DNA from: Bacteroidaceae bacterium
Lineage (GTDB): Bacteria; Bacteroidota; Bacteroidia; Bacteroidales; Bacteroidaceae
NCBI GenBank assembly: GCA_017466325.1
Contig: JAFTUK010000024.1
Coordinates: forward strand, 1 to 64,000
Length of the DNA: 64,000 bases
Direction: 5' to 3'
Shown: positions 35,286-46,000 of the stretch, piece by piece
How positions within the stretch are numbered: position 1 is the first letter of the stretch
Layout of the letters: every line of letters begins with the position of its first letter
Translations under genes and position numbers: made by a program
Notes under the pieces: model-generated
The model's database searches: none
What the model saw: the letters and a program-made list of their open reading frames with translations, nothing else
Told to the model about the DNA's origin: nothing

Positions 35286-36149
35286 ATGTATCCAAAATAC
35301 ATTATATATCCCATAGGAATATGCATGCTTTGTGTGCTAATTGTTTCTTGCTCCAACAGTCAGAAGCATGCACAGGAAGGAGTGGATAGTGCTTCGGTTG
35401 CCGTACCTGTGAAAAGCGTTAAGGCACAATTGCTTCTGACAGACGAAGAACTTGCTGGTGAGACAGAATACAGTAATAAGGTAGACGAGTTGTTTGACGA
35501 CTTCCTGTACAACTATGTCCATGACATGGACTTGCGGCATAAACGGACCAAATTCCCCTTAAAGGAGCGTCTTTCAGACGGTAGCATGAGGACGGTAAGC
35601 GAGGATATGTGGCATGAAGCGTTCAAATTCATGGACAAGGAATACACTACAGCCATTTACAATAATGAGCAAGAGAAAAGTATAACGGAGGATACGTCCT
35701 TGACGCAGGCTTCGCTGGAAAGGATAGACCTCGTGAAGCATGTGGTCACGTCTTATGATTTTGTCAAGGAAGACGGGAAATGGATTCTGTCATCAGTAAG
35801 GAATCTGAATTTTAAGGAAAGTGACCTGTCGGATTTCCTGAGTTTTTATTCCAGATTTGCCCAGGATACGGTTTTTCGGAGCAAATCCCTGGCACGCTCC
35901 ATCCGTATTTCAATGTTAGATCCTGAAGATGATACTCAGACGATAGAAGGATTTATAACTCGGGACCAGTGGATTACAGTGGATGGAGGCATACCGGAGG
36001 GTATAATAACCAATATCCGTTATGGACAGAGATATAAGCGTGCCAGAAACATCTTGATGGAGAAGATTAGCATGGGCAATGGTATGTCGGAAACATTCTT
36101 TTTCAGTAAGAACGGAAGGAAATGGGAAATGGTAGGCTACGAAAACTGA
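35286..36149 (+). CDS. DUF4348-like lipoprotein
   Basis: Protein of 287 residues from the ATG at 35286; a TTG at 35280 is less likely. It has a lipoprotein signal ending in LCVLIVSC, so membrane-anchored in the periplasm or surface. The mature part has a repeated pattern of helix plus beta hairpin (VKHVVTSYDFVKEDGKWILSSV; FFFSKNGRKWEMVGYEN) and resembles the Bacteroidetes domain of unknown function DUF4348, recalled from memory and not searched. It precedes murB by 42 bases and may be co-transcribed with it. No function is known. Confidence 0.6.
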   Translation: MYPKYIIYPIGICMLCVLIVSCSNSQKHAQEGVDSASVAVPVKSVKAQLLLTDEELAGETEYSNKVDELFDDFLYNYVHDMDLRHKRTKFPLKERLSDGSMRTVSEDMWHEAFKFMDKEYTTAIYNNEQEKSITEDTSLTQASLERIDLVKHVVTSYDFVKEDGKWILSSVRNLNFKESDLSDFLSFYSRFAQDTVFRSKSLARSIRISMLDPEDDTQTIEGFITRDQWITVDGGIPEGIITNIRYGQRYKRARNILMEKISMGNGMSETFFFSKNGRKWEMVGYEN

Positions 36150-36191
36150 GCATCATCATAAACCTTATCCTTGAACTTAATGTATTAACAG

Positions 36192-37220
36192 ATGCAAATC
36201 GAACACAATTTTTCGCTTCTGCCACATAACACATTTGGCATGGATGTTTTGGCAGATACGATAGTTTCCTATGATAATGCAGAGGAACTGTCAGAGTTGC
36301 TGCGCAACGGCAAGCAGCAACTGCCTCTTCCATTGTTGCATATAGGTGAAGGTAGCAATCTTCTTTTTATGCATGATTTCCCCGGTACAGTGTTTTTAAG
36401 CAGAATCAGGGAGTTGTCTGTGCTTGAACAGGGTAATGGACATGTCATTGTCAGGGTTGGTGCCGGATGGAATATGGATAGGTTCATTGCCTATTCATTG
36501 GAGCATGGATGGTATGGAATAGAGAACTTAAGCAAAATTCCAGGACAGGTAGGAGCAAGCGCCGTACAGAATATAGGTGCGTATGGAGTAGAGGCAGGAG
36601 ACTATATTTATGCTGTGAACTGTGTGTCGCTGGAGGATGGGACCGTAAGGAGGTTCTCGCATGATGAATGCAACTTTGCCTACAGGCATAGTATATTCAA
36701 AGAGGAAGAATATAGAGGAAAATATGCCGTGTGTAGTGTGGAGTACAGGCTGGACCTTGCATTCAAACCTCAGTTGAACTATGGGGGGATTCGCCAAAAA
36801 CTTGTTGCTATTGGCAAGGAACCGGATAATCTTACGGCATTTGAACTGCGGGATATTGTAATAAATATCCGCGAAGAGAAACTGCCGGACCCTCATGTGT
36901 TGGGGAATGCCGGAAGTTTCTTTATGAACCCAGTCGTTGACAGATCTGTTTCTAAAAGGTTGTTGCTACAATACCCTGATATGCCAAGATATGACGTAGA
37001 TGGTGGTCATGTGAAAATACCTGCCGCATGGCTGATAGAGCAGAGCGGATGGAAGGGAAAGTCTCTTGGTAGGGTAGGCGTACATGTTAATCAGCCTTTG
37101 GTACTCGTTAATTTAGGGGGTGCTACAGGAACAGAAATCAAAATCCTGTCTGACCGGATAATTAATGATGTTTTTGAGAACTTTGGAATAAGGATAAGTC
37201 CGGAGGTAAATTTTATCTGA
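36192..37220 (+). CDS. murB: UDP-N-acetylenolpyruvoylglucosamine reductase
   Basis: Flavoenzyme that reduces UDP-GlcNAc-enolpyruvate to UDP-MurNAc using NADPH in peptidoglycan synthesis. It is 342 residues and of the longer, type I (E. coli-like) form. Motifs include GEGSNLLF near 54 for FAD binding, SKIPGQVGASAVQNIGAYG near 115, and GNAGSFFMNP near 237-246 with the proton-donor serine at about 241. The terminal PEVNFI contains the conserved active-site glutamate. It follows a lipoprotein gene by 42 bases. Confidence 0.96.
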   Translation: MQIEHNFSLLPHNTFGMDVLADTIVSYDNAEELSELLRNGKQQLPLPLLHIGEGSNLLFMHDFPGTVFLSRIRELSVLEQGNGHVIVRVGAGWNMDRFIAYSLEHGWYGIENLSKIPGQVGASAVQNIGAYGVEAGDYIYAVNCVSLEDGTVRRFSHDECNFAYRHSIFKEEEYRGKYAVCSVEYRLDLAFKPQLNYGGIRQKLVAIGKEPDNLTAFELRDIVINIREEKLPDPHVLGNAGSFFMNPVVDRSVSKRLLLQYPDMPRYDVDGGHVKIPAAWLIEQSGWKGKSLGRVGVHVNQPLVLVNLGGATGTEIKILSDRIINDVFENFGIRISPEVNFI

Positions 37221-37270
37221 TTTGTATATAGACATTGGTTATATCCCAATGCGTAAGGAACTGTATCCTG

Positions 37271-38839
37271 TTACATAATTATGGTATCGCGCATCAGACT
37301 GATGTCATCGGCACTGAGACCAAGGTCTATCAAAGTGTCGCGGTCGTTGTCGAAAGCCTGTAGTTCGTCTTTGTGTATAGACTGATATTTGTGGTAAAGT
37401 TTTGACGCTTCCACAGGGTCGCCGTTCAACCATGCGCAATGTCCGGCATTCAGCAGGTCCTCCCAACTGGGACCTCCTTCCCAGTCCATAAGTTTCTGGT
37501 AATAGCGTTTGGCGCGTGTCATGTTGCCCGTCATCATGGAGCACCATGCTATGGCACGTGCGGAACCATGCAGATAGTTCTCGGTTACTTCCAGATGAAA
37601 GAAGCGTTGCAGGGCTTCCTCGTAGCGTTTCTCATGTATAAGTCCCAGGCCAACTTCCTGAACCATACGCATGTTGTCGGGATGTCTTTTCTCCAGTTCC
37701 ATGAGACAATCCAGACGCTCGGTGTTCTCGCCAAGGTACTTGTCGCAATGTGCCAAAAGTTCCAATGCTTCGTCAGTCTGTCCGTTGCGGTGCATCCACG
37801 AGCGAAGATATGTGGCAGGATGGCTGTAGAAGGAGTTCTTTATGAAAAGTTTTGCACTCTCCCAAAGGAACTTGTCAGTTATCATGGGTGCAAGTATGCT
37901 GTGGTCGCTAAGGAACGGACCGAGGCGGAAGGGGTTGACGGTTTGGTCTTTCCACAGAGAGAACTGGAAAAAACGGAAAAGCGTCTGGAATGTGTAGCGG
38001 TATGCGTTCCTTTCACGTTCGTTGTGAAGGTAGATCTTCATCTCCTCTTCCGGTAGTTTGGCAAGTACCTGTTGCGGAATCTGCTTGGTAATGGAGTCTG
38101 CTGCTGCAATCTTGTCGACAACGGAGGCAAAGGCATATTTGTCGAGGTCGCACATCTCTGCATGCCCGAACAGGGTTTCAGCTATCTTCTTCTTGTCGCC
38201 GAGGCTTTGCAAATGGGGGTGGTTGATGTCGAAGTCCATGAACCAGTTCTTCAGTTCTTTGAAGAACTCCACTCTGTGAAGGGTGGCGAAGTTGCCAATG
38301 TTCATGTCTATTCCGTCCTGCATCATGTTGTTCAGTTTCTGCACGAAGGACATCATACGCTTGTTGCCCTCCTCGGCAATTTCCATGCGTATTTCCTCGT
38401 CGTCCTCCATCCCCAACTTTTCACGCATGATCTGCTGTTCCTTGTGTATCTTGTCGAAGACCTCGTCATGCAGTTTCTTCTGCATCTTCAGACCTGTGAT
38501 TGAGGTGAGCAGGAATTTCTGTACCTCTATAAACTCATTCTTCAACTGCTCGTTTTCCGCCCATTGGCTAAAGGCATCTGTAAAGAATTCTGGTAACTTG
38601 TCTCCGTATCTGATTACCATCAGTACGGCACCGCTGAGAGCAACGGCACGAATCTGGCGTTCCTCGTGTTCCACCCACTTCATCAGCATCTTTGTCTGTA
38701 GTTCGGGGAAGTACGAATCCTCCTTCCCGTCCCACATCCAGATGTTCATGAATGTTACGAGGGTAGCATATCTCGTGGTTTTTCCACTGCGGACATGCCA
38801 ATCTATAAAAAGGTATGACAGTAATACGGAAAGGGGCAT
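37271..38839 (-). CDS. Helical TPR-like protein, probably 5'-truncated
   Basis: Cytoplasmic helical protein of 522 residues. The C-terminal third has TPR-like pairs (DEALELLAHCDKYLGENTERLDCLMELEKRHPDN; EEALQRFFHLEVTENYLHGSARAIAW), and the middle has long amphipathic helices. The N-terminus (MPLSVLLSYLFIDWHVRSGKTT) looks like the middle of a helical array, not a normal start. From memory, Bacteroidales homologues are about 700 residues or more and have about 200 additional N-terminal residues. This copy therefore seems to have lost its 5' part, with a lipoprotein gene 22 bases upstream. No enzyme motif is visible. Function unknown. Confidence 0.6.
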   Translation of the reverse strand: MPLSVLLSYLFIDWHVRSGKTTRYATLVTFMNIWMWDGKEDSYFPELQTKMLMKWVEHEERQIRAVALSGAVLMVIRYGDKLPEFFTDAFSQWAENEQLKNEFIEVQKFLLTSITGLKMQKKLHDEVFDKIHKEQQIMREKLGMEDDEEIRMEIAEEGNKRMMSFVQKLNNMMQDGIDMNIGNFATLHRVEFFKELKNWFMDFDINHPHLQSLGDKKKIAETLFGHAEMCDLDKYAFASVVDKIAAADSITKQIPQQVLAKLPEEEMKIYLHNERERNAYRYTFQTLFRFFQFSLWKDQTVNPFRLGPFLSDHSILAPMITDKFLWESAKLFIKNSFYSHPATYLRSWMHRNGQTDEALELLAHCDKYLGENTERLDCLMELEKRHPDNMRMVQEVGLGLIHEKRYEEALQRFFHLEVTENYLHGSARAIAWCSMMTGNMTRAKRYYQKLMDWEGGPSWEDLLNAGHCAWLNGDPVEASKLYHKYQSIHKDELQAFDNDRDTLIDLGLSADDISLMRDTIIM

Positions 38840-38861
38840 AGGATGCTGATAGGAGTGTGTG

Positions 38862-39641
38862 TTATTTTGTACTGGTTTCTGTTGTCTGTTTCAGAGCCTC
38901 GAGGTAGACTTTCTTCAAGAGCGAGATCTGCCTTTGGCGAATGGAATCGTTCTGTGTAACTGGGCTGACGAAGAATCCCATGCCACAGACAATAGTATCT
39001 CCAAGGGTGTTGTGTCCAAGGTTAATAATGGAATCTGCCCAAGGCTGGGGTAAGATGGCGGCATCTATTAGCCCGTCCTTTACCATGCTGAATCTTATGG
39101 GAAGACTGTTGACCTGTGCATGGTACACGTCCATCTCCTCCATGCCGATGGAGTCAATAATGCTGTTCATCCATTTTTCCAGTTGGCTCCAGCGTGTAAG
39201 TCCGACCATATTGGTCTTCAATCCATGAATGTTCTCGATGCCCTTGTCTTTGTTGGCAAGAAGTTTCAATCCTACGGGTATTGGCAGGAGCATAGAAGGG
39301 CGGATGGAGTCCGCCTGAATACGGCAAATGCGCAGGGAGTCCTCAAAGTAGACATGTGCCATGCCGGATAGTACGGCTGTGTCCATGTCCATCATTGCAT
39401 CATAAGGTACCAGCGTCATGTCCAGTCCCATTCCTGAGGCCAAGCCGCTTTCCTGTGCATAACGCAGGATGTCGCACTCCTTTATGGGAAGGACGGCTAC
39501 ACGAAGGGACAATGAATCCGTACCCCCTGTAGCATCAGAGCCGAATCGGGTACTGGTGTCGTCTGCGTTTGTGCAAGAAGAAAACGCAAGGATGGAGGAA
39601 CACAGATATATGGCGAGGAAATCTTTGATGTAACGAGGCAT
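38862..39641 (-). CDS. Solute-binding-like lipoprotein
   Basis: Lipoprotein of 259 residues with a signal ending near SSILAFSSC. The mature part resembles the periplasmic binding protein type II fold (as in NMT1/THI5-like or phosphonate-binding proteins): a strand-helix start LSLRVAVLPIKECDILRYAQ, a hinge VGLKLLANKDKGIENIHGL, and LIDAAILPQPWADSI. No ABC permease or ATPase is adjacent, so it may be an orphan receptor or have another role. It is transcribed after pgk, from a pgk-independent position downstream of the pgk terminator. Similarity is at fold level and the ligand is unknown. Confidence 0.6.
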   Translation of the reverse strand: MPRYIKDFLAIYLCSSILAFSSCTNADDTSTRFGSDATGGTDSLSLRVAVLPIKECDILRYAQESGLASGMGLDMTLVPYDAMMDMDTAVLSGMAHVYFEDSLRICRIQADSIRPSMLLPIPVGLKLLANKDKGIENIHGLKTNMVGLTRWSQLEKWMNSIIDSIGMEEMDVYHAQVNSLPIRFSMVKDGLIDAAILPQPWADSIINLGHNTLGDTIVCGMGFFVSPVTQNDSIRQRQISLLKKVYLEALKQTTETSTK

Positions 39642-39692
39642 GAGGGATGTATGTGCACAGGAATGTGCTTTTGTTTCCTTGGTTTTAAAAAA

Positions 39693-39718
39693 GAGGGACG
39701 CACCGGAGCACGTCCCTC
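39693..39718 (-). terminator. Terminator after pgk
   Basis: GAGGGACG (39693-39700) and CGTCCCTC (39711-39718) form a perfect 8-base stem. The A-run just to the left (39687-39692) gives a T-tract for minus-strand transcripts. Confidence 0.85.
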
Positions 39719-39757
39719 AACTTATGTAATCGTATCTTGGTTTTCGTGTCTTGCGAA

Positions 39758-41005
39758 TTATCCCTTGATAGCGGCCACGCCGGGCAGAACCTTGCCCTCG
39801 ATAGCCTCCAGAAGAGCACCGCCACCGGTAGAGATGTAAGATACCTTGTCGGCCAGACCGAACTTGTTAACGCAAGCAACAGAGTCACCGCCACCGATCA
39901 AAGAGAAAGCACCCTCGGCAGTTGCCTCGGCGATAGCGTTGCCGATAGCGCGTGAACCACCGGTGAAGGTCTCCATCTCGAATACGCCGGCAGGACCGTT
40001 CCACAGGATGGTCTTGCAGCCCTTGATGGCCTCGGCAAACAGTTTCTGAGCCTCGGGACCTGCATCCAGACCTTCCCAGCCTTCGGGAATCTCGTCAGAG
40101 GGGCATACCTGAGTGTTGCAGTCGTTCTTGAAGTCGTCGCCACAGAGAGCATCGGGAGCCATAACCAACTCAACACCGTTCTTCTTGGCCAGTTCCTCAA
40201 CGCCGAGAGCCACATCCAGCTTGTCCAGCTCGCAGATAGAGTTACCTACGTTGCCGCCGTGAGCCTTGACGAAGGTGTAGGTCATGCCACCGCAGAGGAT
40301 GAGCTTGTCCACCTTGCCCAGCAGGTTCTCGATGATACCGATCTTTGAAGAAACCTTGGAACCACCCATGATGGCGATGAAGGGACGCTTGATGTTTGAC
40401 AGAACGTTGTCAACAGCCTCAACTTCCTTCTCCATCAGATAACCCAGCATCTTGTTGTCAGCGTCGAAATAGTCGGCGATAACGGCAGTAGAAGCGTGCT
40501 TGCGGTGAGCGGTACCGAAGGCATCCATTACATAGCAGTCGGCATAGCTGGCCAGAGTCTTGGCGAACTCAGCCTGACGGCCCTTCATTTCCTTCTTGGC
40601 AGCGTCGAACTCGGGAGTGCCCTTCTCAACACCAACGGGTTTGCCTTCCTCCTCGGGATAGTAGCGCAGGTTCTCCAGCAACAGAGCCTCGCCCATCTTC
40701 AGGGCGGCGGCAGCGTCGGCAGCCTTGGCGCAATCCTCGGCGAATGCAACGGGGCAACCCAGAGCGGCCTCTACGGCAGCACGGATCTGACCCAGGGAAA
40801 GTTTGGGGTTAACCTTGCCCTTGGGCTTGCCCATGTGGCTCATGATGATGGCGGCACCGCCATCGGCAATAACCTTCTTCAGAGTGGGGAGAGCACCGCG
40901 GATACGGGTATCGTCGGTGATGTTTCCATTCTCGTCCAGGGGCACGTTGAAGTCCACACGAACGATTGCCTTCTTGCCGGCAAAGTTGTACTGATTGATT
41001 GTCAT
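39758..41005 (-). CDS. pgk: Phosphoglycerate kinase
   Basis: Glycolytic enzyme transferring the acyl phosphate of 1,3-bisphosphoglycerate to ADP. It is 415 residues from the ATG at 41005; the further 15 codons up to 41050 lie at and before the promoter and are not used. The N-terminal [21 protein letters not shown] and MSHMGKPKG bind substrate. [30 protein letters not shown] and [13 protein letters not shown] near the C-terminus form the nucleotide site. Codon use is strongly biased. It has a consensus promoter (TAACTTTG at 41048) partly inside the 3' end of nth, and a terminator at 39693. Confidence 0.98.
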   Translation of the reverse strand: MTINQYNFAGKKAIVRVDFNVPLDENGNITDDTRIRGALPTLKKVIADGGAAIIMSHMGKPKGKVNPKLSLGQIRAAVEAALGCPVAFAEDCAKAADAAAALKMGEALLLENLRYYPEEEGKPVGVEKGTPEFDAAKKEMKGRQAEFAKTLASYADCYVMDAFGTAHRKHASTAVIADYFDADNKMLGYLMEKEVEAVDNVLSNIKRPFIAIMGGSKVSSKIGIIENLLGKVDKLILCGGMTYTFVKAHGGNVGNSICELDKLDVALGVEELAKKNGVELVMAPDALCGDDFKNDCNTQVCPSDEIPEGWEGLDAGPEAQKLFAEAIKGCKTILWNGPAGVFEMETFTGGSRAIGNAIAEATAEGAFSLIGGGDSVACVNKFGLADKVSYISTGGGALLEAIEGKVLPGVAAIKG

Positions 41006-41047
41006 AACTTGAATGTTTATTTGTTTGTAGTTAAACGAAATTGCATA

Positions 41048-41079
41048 CAAAGTTACCTAAAAGGATTTACATCTGCAAA
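41048..41079 (-). promoter_or_regulatory. Consensus promoter of pgk
   Basis: Minus-strand TAACTTTG (41048-41055) with TTTG (41076-41079) exactly 20 bases upstream. The upstream element lies within the end of nth. This is one of the clearest Bacteroidales promoters in the window. Confidence 0.88.
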
Positions 41080-41717
41080 CCTTTTGCCAAGAAATGTTTG
41101 CAAACCTCCCTTAATCCGCACTTTTCGCACTGGGGCTTTCGGGATTGGCATACGTAGCGCCCGTGCAGAAGCAGCCAATGGTGCGCCAGGGGGATGATTT
41201 CTTCGGGCAGATGCTTCATCAACTGCTTTTCCACGGAGAGCGGAGTTGTGCACTTTTCGCCAGCAAGTCCCAGGCGGTGGCTCACCCTGAAAACGTGCGT
41301 GTCCACGGCCATGCGTGCCTTTTGGAAGATGACGGCCTGGATTACGTTTGCCGTCTTGCGTCCCACGCCAGGCAGTTTCTCCAGTTCCTCGCCGGTGGAC
41401 GGTACGATGCCCCCGTAATCTCTGACGAGCATCTGCGCCATGCCCACAAGGTGCTTTGCCTTGTTGTTGGGGTAAGACACACTCCTTATATATTTATATA
41501 TAATGTCTGGAGTTGCCTGTGCCATGGTCTCGGGGGTGGGGTAGTCGCGGAAGAGAGGCGGGGTTATCTGGTTGATGCGCTTGTCCGTGCATTGTGCGCT
41601 GAGTATGACGGCAACCAGCAGTTCAAAGGGCGTGCTGTAGTTCAGTTCCGATTCCGCCACGGGCATCGTTTCCTGGAAGTAACGTATCAGGAAGTCGTAT
41701 CTGTCCTTAGTCTTCAT
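41067..41717 (-). CDS. nth: Endonuclease III
   Basis: DNA glycosylase/AP lyase that removes oxidised pyrimidines. It is 216 residues from the ATG at 41717; the six codons upstream to 41735 are not needed. The helix-hairpin-helix LEKLPGVGRKTANV carries the catalytic lysine at residue 121, and VDTHVFRV carries the aspartate at 139. The C-terminal C-x6-C-x2-C-x5-C cluster (CQSRKPQCEKCGLREVC) binds 4Fe-4S. The start overlaps the end of the M64 peptidase gene by 11 bases, so the two are translationally linked. The mfd gene lies further upstream, a DNA-repair grouping. Confidence 0.96.
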   Translation of the reverse strand: MKTKDRYDFLIRYFQETMPVAESELNYSTPFELLVAVILSAQCTDKRINQITPPLFRDYPTPETMAQATPDIIYKYIRSVSYPNNKAKHLVGMAQMLVRDYGGIVPSTGEELEKLPGVGRKTANVIQAVIFQKARMAVDTHVFRVSHRLGLAGEKCTTPLSVEKQLMKHLPEEIIPLAHHWLLLHGRYVCQSRKPQCEKCGLREVCKHFLAKGLQM

Positions 41718-43011
41718 GGCAGAGGAAATTAACAAGTCTTTCTATAGCCCTTTGGCATACGGGACAGAAGTCGGGGGCCTGGTTGGTGTGCATGCGGCAA
41801 TCCTGTGTGGGGCGGTACACTCCCTTGGACTGATATCCGCCGCCTTCGTAGACTCCCACCTTTGTGTATCTGTCCTTTCCATCGGCAACGGTGGGAATCT
41901 CCGTGCCCTTGGGAAGCATGTCCTTCCACTTGCTGCCGAAGTCGGTAAGGGTGGTCAGATTCTGTTCCCAAGGCTCTATGCCGGCAGGGTATATGGTCAC
42001 GTACTGGTCGTCATAGAAGTATTCGTCGGCAAGACCGGCAAAGGAATGTCCGAACTCATGCACAATTACCGACTTGTAGCCTGGACCTCGTGAAGCACTC
42101 AGCATGTAATTGTTGTAGATGCCTCCGCCACCATACTCGTCGGTATTGGCAAGGATGACGATGCTCTCGCATGGTATGCCGTCCAGAATGTCATAAAGTT
42201 TCTTGATATTGGAGGTGGTCAGGTAGCGCTCGCTATAGAACGTGTCGAAGTGGCTGCCTACTGCCGTGCTTTTCCAGTCGTTGTTCTTGGGTATGCTCAC
42301 GCCGGAATGTTCCGAGGGCACCTCCACGGCGATGAAGTTGAATCTGTTCTTCAACCTGTTGAAAGGCTGGTGGCGGAAGATGGATTCCATGCTCTCCATA
42401 CAGTCCTTGCTGAACTGTTCCATTTCGTCTGTCCTGTAACCCTCGGGAATGAAGACAATGTCTATCTTCTCCTTGCTGTCCCCGGCCTTGTGCAGGTAAC
42501 GGTATGGCAGGGTCTCCTTATCGGCATGCTTGCATATCAACCTGTCGGCAGGATCGATAGTATGCTTCAAGTAAGACTTCGTGGCATTGTGCATATTCTT
42601 AAGTTCTACAGTTACTTGCACCTTCTCCTTGGGCATTGGGATGAGGAACGAGTTCTCAAAACTTCTGGCCACTCGTGTTGCCTCTTCCGTACCTTGCCAT
42701 TCCTGGAAGAGGGTGGAGAAACTATGTACGTAGAGAGTGTCCGTACCCGTAATGTCCGTGACGGTGATAGTGCCATTTCCCTGCAGAGGATGGGTGTCCA
42801 TATTGGTGCGTCTGCCGTACCATCCGCTGAAGGTCTTCATCCTGTCCAGGTATATGGATTGGGAATTGTCGTTTCCGGCAAAGATGTAGTCAAGCCTTAG
42901 TGTGGCATTGTCAAACCGCTTGCCGAACTCCTGTGCGTGGATTGAAGTACATGTGCCTGATGCTATGAGGACCGTAAGGGCCAACTTCGGAAGAATGGAA
43001 ATGGATGTCAT
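41707..43011 (-). CDS. M64 family metallopeptidase
   Basis: Secreted zinc peptidase of 434 residues from the ATG at 43011. It has a Sec signal (MTSISILPKLALTVLIASGTCTSIHAQ in outline, cleavage near residue 27). The family signature HEFGHSFAGLADEYF lies near residues 318-332, with HExxH, third-ligand candidates in the following ADEY, and is seen in IgA-peptidase-like M64 enzymes. An N-terminal beta domain precedes the catalytic part; GYRTDEMEQFSKDCMESMESIF is also a family segment. It lies between mfd (45-base gap) and nth (11-base overlap). Cleavage of IgA is not shown for most M64 members. Confidence 0.92.
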   Translation of the reverse strand: MTSISILPKLALTVLIASGTCTSIHAQEFGKRFDNATLRLDYIFAGNDNSQSIYLDRMKTFSGWYGRRTNMDTHPLQGNGTITVTDITGTDTLYVHSFSTLFQEWQGTEEATRVARSFENSFLIPMPKEKVQVTVELKNMHNATKSYLKHTIDPADRLICKHADKETLPYRYLHKAGDSKEKIDIVFIPEGYRTDEMEQFSKDCMESMESIFRHQPFNRLKNRFNFIAVEVPSEHSGVSIPKNNDWKSTAVGSHFDTFYSERYLTTSNIKKLYDILDGIPCESIVILANTDEYGGGGIYNNYMLSASRGPGYKSVIVHEFGHSFAGLADEYFYDDQYVTIYPAGIEPWEQNLTTLTDFGSKWKDMLPKGTEIPTVADGKDRYTKVGVYEGGGYQSKGVYRPTQDCRMHTNQAPDFCPVCQRAIERLVNFLCHED

Positions 43012-43056
43012 TGTTTTTGGTGTATGATGGTTTGCGGTAGGCATACCTATTATATA

Positions 43057-46000
43057 TTATAGTGTTATGGACAGGATGTTTTCCAGTGTGGCGATGGCTG
43101 TCCGTACGTTGCCCACGCGGGCTATGTTGAGGAACTTGTGCCCGTTGCGCTCGGAGAGTTGGCAGTTGGCGGCATTGATGGTGAAGTATGCCACTATCTG
43201 GCCGAAGGCATGGCCCTGGTAATAGGGACTTTGCTCGGATTGGACGAAGTAGAGGCGCATCTGGCCGTTCTTCAGCACCAGGCGCTCGGCACCCAGTTGT
43301 TTGCCAAGGCGGCGCAGGCGTACGAGGTTGCATAGGTCCTCGGCCTCCTTGGGCATGGGGCCGAAGCGGTCCTTCAATCTGGTGCAGAAAGCCTCTATCT
43401 GGTGGTCCTGCTCCATCTGGTCGAGTTCGCGGTAGAGGAGCATGCGCTCGCTGCTGGTGGGCACGTAGGTTTCGGGCAGATGTGCCGGCAGGTCGGTCTC
43501 CAACTGGCATTCGTCCACGAAGTCCGTGGCCTGTGCCTCGCTTGCCACCTTGTTGGCTTCCTCGGCATAGAGGTCCTGGAACTCCTCGTTTCTTAGTTCC
43601 TTCACCGCCTCGGAGAGAATCTTCTGGTAGGTCTCGTAGCCCAGGTCGGCAATGAAGCCGCTTTGTTCCGCTCCAAGCAGGTTTCCCGCCCCTCGTATGT
43701 CCAGGTCCTGCATGGCTATGTGTATGCCGCTACCCAGGTCGGAGAAGGTTTCTATGGCCTGCAGGCGTCGGCGTGCCTCGGGGTTCAGGCCTGAGAACGG
43801 AGGTGCCAGCAGATAGCAGAATGCCTTGCGGTTGCTTCGTCCCACACGTCCTCGCATCTGGTGTAGGTCGGACAGGCCGAAGTTCTGTGCCGAGCATACG
43901 ATGATGGTGTTGGCGTTGGGTATGTCTATGCCGCTCTCTATGATGGTGGTGGAGATGAGCACGTCGTAGTCGTGGTTCACGAAGCCCAGGATAATCTCCT
44001 CCAGTTTCTCGGGCGACATCTGTCCGTGTCCTGTCACCACTCTGGCGTCGGGAACGTACTTGCGCACTATGCTTTCCAGTTCGGGCAGGGAGGATATGCG
44101 GTTGGACACGATGTAGGCCTGTCCGTTTCGGCTCATCTCGAAACTTACCGCCTCGGCAATGACGTCGGCCGAGAAGCAGCACACCTGTGTCTGTATGGGG
44201 TAGCGGTTGGGTGGGGGAGTCTGTATGACGCTCAGGTCGCGTGCCCCCATGAGCGAGAACTGCAGGGTGCGCGGTATGGGTGTGGCGGTCAGTGTTAGTG
44301 TGTCCACGTTGGTCTTCATCTGGCGCAGTTTCTCCTTGGTGGAGACTCCGAACTTCTGCTCCTCGTCGATGATGAGCAGGCCCAGGTCCTGGAACTTCAC
44401 GCTCTTGCCTATGAGCCGGTGCGTGCCTATGACGATGTTTATCTTTCCGTCCTTCAGGTCGGCGAGCAGTTCCCTGGTGTCCTTTGCCGAGCGTGCACGT
44501 GAGAGATAATCCACCCTTACGGGCATGTCCTTCAGGCGTGAGGTGAAGGTGCGGTAGTGCTGGTATGCCAGCACCGTAGTGGGCACGAGTACGGCCACCT
44601 GCTTGCCGTCCGTTGCGGCCTTGAAGGCGGCGCGTATGGCCACTTCTGTCTTTCCGAAGCCCACGTCGCCGCACACCAGGCGGTCCATCGGGCGCTGGCG
44701 CTCCATGTCGGCCTTCACCTCCTGTGTGGCCTTCAACTGGTCGGGAGTGTCCTCGTAGAGGAAGGACGCTTCGAGTTCCGTCTGCATGTATGTGTCCGGC
44801 GAGAAGCGGAAGCCCTTTTCCTGCCGGCGGCGGCTGTAGAGGCGTATCAGGTCGCGTGCTATGTCCTTTATCTTCTTCTTGGTGCGCTCCTTCAGGTTCT
44901 CCCATGCGCGTCCGCCCAGTTTGTTCACCTTGGGCGGAGTTCCGTCCTGCCCCTTGTACTTCGACACCTTGTGCAGGGCATGTATGGAAACGTAGATGAC
45001 GCCTCCGCCATCGTAGTTTATGCGTATCTTCTCTACCATGCGCTCGCCCTCAGGTATGGTGATGAGTCCGCCGAAGCGACCCACGCCATGGTCTATGTGC
45101 ACCACGTAGTCGCCCAGTTGGAACTGCTGTATTTCCTTCAGCGTCAGCGCCATCTTGCCCCTTCGGGCATGCTCCGAGCGCAGGTTGTACTTGTGGAAGC
45201 GGTCGAATATCTGATGGTCGGTGAAGAGTACCAACCGCCTGTCGTGGTCCACGAAACCCTCGTGCAGGGTTTTCTCCACGGGAGTGAAGCGTATGCCCAG
45301 TTGCATGTCGTGGAAGATGCTCTCCAGGCGGTCCGTCTGCTTGGTGCTGTCCGCCAGGATGTATATGTCGTAGTCCTCGTGCTGGTAGCGCAGGAGTTCG
45401 CGCGTGAGCAGGTTGAAGTTCTTGTGGAAGATGGGCTGGGGGCTGATGTTGAACGACAGGTTGGCCTGTCCGCTTGCGGCCGTGTCCAGCAGGATTGTGC
45501 GGAAGTCCAGCAGGCGGTGGCGGAACTTGTCAGGTTCCGTAAGCACGTGTTCGCGCACCAGGGCCGTGCCGCCGTCTGTTCCGTTGCTGCCCTCTTCCAT
45601 CTCCACAATGCGTGCCGACAGGGAGAAGCCCTCCTGCCAGATGCGGTCCACCTCGTCGCAGAGGAAGGCGCGGTCGTGCATCACCAGGCGTGTGCTTTCG
45701 GGCAGGAAGTCCAGTATGCAGATGCGCCCGTCCCGGTCCTGTGCCAGTTCCGGCACTATGCGCACTTCCTTCAGTCGTTCCAGCGACAACTGGCTCTGCA
45801 CGTCGAAGGTGCGTATGCTGTCTATCTCGTCGCCGAAGAAGTCTATGCGGAAAGGGTGCTCGTGCGAGAAACTGTACACGTCCACCAGCGAGCCGCGGAC
45901 GGCAAACTGCCCCGGCTCGTAGACGTAGTCCGTGCGGCGGAATCCCTGCTCCATCAGTCCCGTCTGCAATTCCCTGATGTCCCGTGTCTCTCCCACGGCC

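Noticed and set aside
38862..39641. Part of a complete ABC importer
   Set aside because: No permease or ATPase is adjacent; neighbours are pgk and a TPR-like gene.
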